Assembly: GCA_013817655.1 (NCBI GenBank)
Contig: JACDCJ010000018.1
Location: 1-15,938 of the forward strand
Source: Actinosomnolentus pattersoniae (SeqCode)
GTDB taxonomy: Bacteria > Actinomycetota > UBA4738
Length of the DNA: 15,938 bases
Reading direction: 5' to 3'
In this document: piece after piece, positions 14,663-15,938 of the stretch
How the letters are laid out: each line of letters begins with the position of its first letter
How positions within the stretch are numbered: position 1 is the first letter of the stretch
Position numbers and translations under genes: made by a program
Notes under the pieces: generated by a model
Told to the model about the DNA's origin: nothing
Databases searched by the model: none
Seen by the model: the letters and a program-made list of their open reading frames with translations, nothing else

Positions 14663-14753
14663 CTCCCTTCGCCGGCGTTATCCGGATCAGGTCCGCGGGT
14701 CGCCGGCGCCTTCAGCCGGCCTCTCAGCCCGGTTGCCCGAGCTCCCCGGATAT
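14663..14753 (-). ncRNA. TPP riboswitch (thi box)
   Basis: On the minus strand the conserved blocks of the TPP aptamer occur in the right order. They are CGGGGAGC (around 14748-14741), GGCTGAGAGG (around 14729-14720), GACCC, ACCTGATCCGGATAA (around 14692-14678) and GCCGGCGAAGGGAG (down to 14663). A GC-rich variable arm, GCCGGC/GCCGGC, sits between CTGAGAG and GACCC. It binds thiamine pyrophosphate and represses the genes downstream, here thiGHSE. The final GAAGGGAG lies just before thiG, so ligand binding could hide the ribosome binding site. I see no separate terminator hairpin before thiG, which points to control of translation, though this is inferred. Confidence 0.93.
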
Positions 14754-14760
14754 CGTCTCC

Positions 14761-14766
14761 AGTATA
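14761..14766 (-). promoter_or_regulatory. -10 element of the thiamine operon promoter
   Basis: TATACT on the minus strand matches the -10 consensus at 5 of 6 positions. Transcription would start near 14754, almost exactly at the first base of the TPP aptamer, so the riboswitch would form the very 5' end of the message. The expected -35 region reads roughly CTCGTC or GTCTTC, a poor match. Confidence 0.55.
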
Positions 14767-14844
14767 CGAAGGCTCGCTTCGAAGACGAGCGATGGTTCCG
14801 AGGGACGATTCGCGATGGTTCGTGCACCGGCCCGATGCCGGCCA

Positions 14845-14850
14845 TACAAT
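14845..14850 (+). promoter_or_regulatory. Possible -10 element of the kinase gene, with a leader hairpin
   Basis: TACAAT matches the -10 consensus at 5 of 6 positions and would start transcription near 14857, about 38 bases before the kinase ATG. No good -35 is visible. The leader contains an inverted repeat at 14860-14884 (right arm CGAGGGCG, left arm the same stem with a two-base bulge, seven-base loop) ending 10 bases before the start codon. The divergent thiamine promoter is about 80 bases away. Confidence 0.45.
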
Positions 14851-14894
14851 GACGGGCGACGCCCCCTCGACCTTCCCGAGGGCGGCATGAGCCA

Positions 14895-15938
14895 ATGTCG
14901 GTGATCGACTCGACGATCGACGGTCGCTACCAGATCCTCACCCGTATAGCCTCGGGCGGCATGGGCGACGTCTACCGGGCGCAGGACGTGGTCCTTGGCC
15001 GAGAGGTCGCGCTCAAGACGCTACATCCCCAGTTCGCAGGCGACGACGGCTTCGTCAACCGGTTCCGCCGGGAGGCCAGGGCCTCGGCGATCCTGAGCCA
15101 TCGGAACATCGTGGCGGTCCACGACTGGGGCTCCACCGACGGGACCTACTTCATGGTCATGGAGTTCATCCGCGGGACGAACCTGAGATCGCTCCTGACG
15201 GAGCACGGTCGCCTGGAGCCCGCCCCGGTGGTCGAGGTCGCCCTGCAGGTGATGTCCGCGCTGGACCACGCTCACGCCCACGGCATCGTCCACCGCGACA
15301 TCAAGCCGGAGAACATCCTCATCGATGCCGACGGTACGGTGAAGGTGGCCGACTTCGGCCTCGCCCGCGCCTTCGCCGACGCGAGCGTCAGCCAGGTCGA
15401 GGGAACGGTGACCGGCACCGTCCAGTATCTCGGCCCGGAGCAGATCGAGGGGCGGCCGGCCGGCCCCCGCACGGACATCTATTCCTTCGGGATCGTGATG
15501 TTCGAACTGCTGACCGGCCGTCCCCCGTTCACGGGCGAGACGTCGCTCGCGATCGCCTATCAGCACGTGTCGAGCCGCGTGCCGCCGCCGTCCACGGTCG
15601 TGGGAGGCGTTCCCCTGGCGCTGGATCAGGCCGTCGCGCACGCAACGGAGAAGGACCCCGCCGAACGTCCGGAGTCGGCCCGTTCCTTCCGGGACGAGAT
15701 CGCCCGCGCGGGCGTGGGCCTTCCTCCCGCCCTCGGCGTGACGGAGCTCGCCGCGCAACTCCCCAGTACCGGGATCTCTCCCGGACAGCGCGTACCGACC
15801 GTCACCGTTCCGCGTATCCGGCCGCCTCGGCATGCTCGCACCCCGCGGTCCCGTCGCATCGCGGCCTCCGCCGGAGCCCTGGCGCTCATCATTCTCGTGG
15901 GCTGGGCCGTGTGGGCCTTCGCCATCCCACGCTACGAG
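14895..15938 (+). CDS. PknB-like Ser/Thr protein kinase, 3' end cut by window
   Basis: The first 348 codons of a transmembrane eukaryotic-type kinase are present, and the frame runs off the window. The glycine loop is ASGGMGDVY (19-27). The ATP lysine is Lys41 in VALK and the partner acid is Glu60. The catalytic loop is HRDIKPEN (133-140) with Asp135 as base, followed by DFGLAR (153-158) and GPEQ (180-183) in place of the usual APE or SPEQ. The activation segment (159-179) has Ser164 and several Thr residues as possible phosphosites. The kinase domain ends near residue 272. A Pro- and Arg-rich juxtamembrane stretch (about 275-320) leads to one helix (about 323-344). PASTA repeats would be expected outside the membrane but lie beyond the window. 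The ATG at 14895 puts the kinase fold start at residue 10. It probably signals growth or envelope state. Confidence 0.92.
   Translation, partial: MSVIDSTIDGRYQILTRIASGGMGDVYRAQDVVLGREVALKTLHPQFAGDDGFVNRFRREARASAILSHRNIVAVHDWGSTDGTYFMVMEFIRGTNLRSLLTEHGRLEPAPVVEVALQVMSALDHAHAHGIVHRDIKPENILIDADGTVKVADFGLARAFADASVSQVEGTVTGTVQYLGPEQIEGRPAGPRTDIYSFGIVMFELLTGRPPFTGETSLAIAYQHVSSRVPPPSTVVGGVPLALDQAVAHATEKDPAERPESARSFRDEIARAGVGLPPALGVTELAAQLPSTGISPGQRVPTVTVPRIRPPRHARTPRSRRIAASAGALALIILVGWAVWAFAIPRYE

Noticed and set aside
14887..14889. Upstream ATG as the kinase start
   Set aside because: It is out of frame with the kinase and stops after a few codons.
1..15938. Mobile elements, CRISPR arrays, tRNA and rRNA genes
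   Set aside because: No transposase, integrase, spaced direct repeats, tRNA-like cloverleaf or rRNA sequence was noticed on either strand by eye.

Overview
This is a GC-rich, gene-dense window of bacterial chromosome, probably from a deep-branching actinobacterium. The clues are a PknB-type Ser/Thr kinase with a transmembrane anchor, several starts that look leaderless, many GTG starts, a TPP riboswitch and thiamine genes, and paralogous GT-C-like membrane proteins. The assignment is an inference, and Chloroflexota or other high-GC phyla are not excluded. There are eleven convincing complete genes and one truncated gene. I see no rRNA, tRNA, CRISPR array or insertion sequence.

Region 1 (74-11804) looks like a surface-glycan locus. 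It opens with a cytoplasmic sulfite oxidase-family molybdoenzyme. Next comes a two-gene unit: a very clear UDP-sulfoquinovose synthase (SqdB/SQD1/Agl3 family) and a DPM1-like GT2 glycosyltransferase that carries an N-terminal three-helix DUF2304-like membrane domain. Around these lie four genes for large membrane proteins of about 680-700 residues with a GT-C-like layout, on alternating strands. Three of them (1131-3164, 5558-7609, 9696-11804) are clear paralogs. The fourth (7573-9669) is a distant relative whose three-helix module sits at the N-terminus instead of the C-terminus. Known SQDG-synthase genes (SqdX, SqdD) are absent. The simplest reading is that UDP-sulfoquinovose is made in the cytoplasm, the GT2 loads sulfoquinovose or another sugar onto a polyprenyl-phosphate carrier, and the GT-C-like proteins transfer sugars to envelope acceptors outside the membrane. 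This would be a bacterial sulfoquinovose glycosylation system distinct from SQDG lipid synthesis. The sulfite oxidase could link it to sulfite handling. All of this is inference from families and gene neighbourhood.

Region 2 (11773-14766, minus strand) is a thiamine operon: promoter, TPP riboswitch, thiG, thiH, thiS, thiE. The genes overlap or nearly touch. It makes the thiazole half of thiamine by the ThiH (radical-SAM tyrosine lyase) route and joins the two halves with ThiE. Two genes appear to start at non-standard codons: no ATG, GTG or TTG exists in any frame before the conserved N-terminus of thiG, and thiE probably starts at CTG.

Region 3 (14845-15938, plus strand) holds the first 348 codons of a PknB-like Ser/Thr kinase, divergent from the thiamine operon and cut by the window edge.

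The packing is unusual. All three convergent gene pairs overlap at their 3' ends (14, 37 and 32 bases), and one divergent pair is separated by only 26 bases. No gene-free stretch exceeds 300 bases. The longest is about 240 bases (14657-14894), mostly filled by the riboswitch and two promoters.
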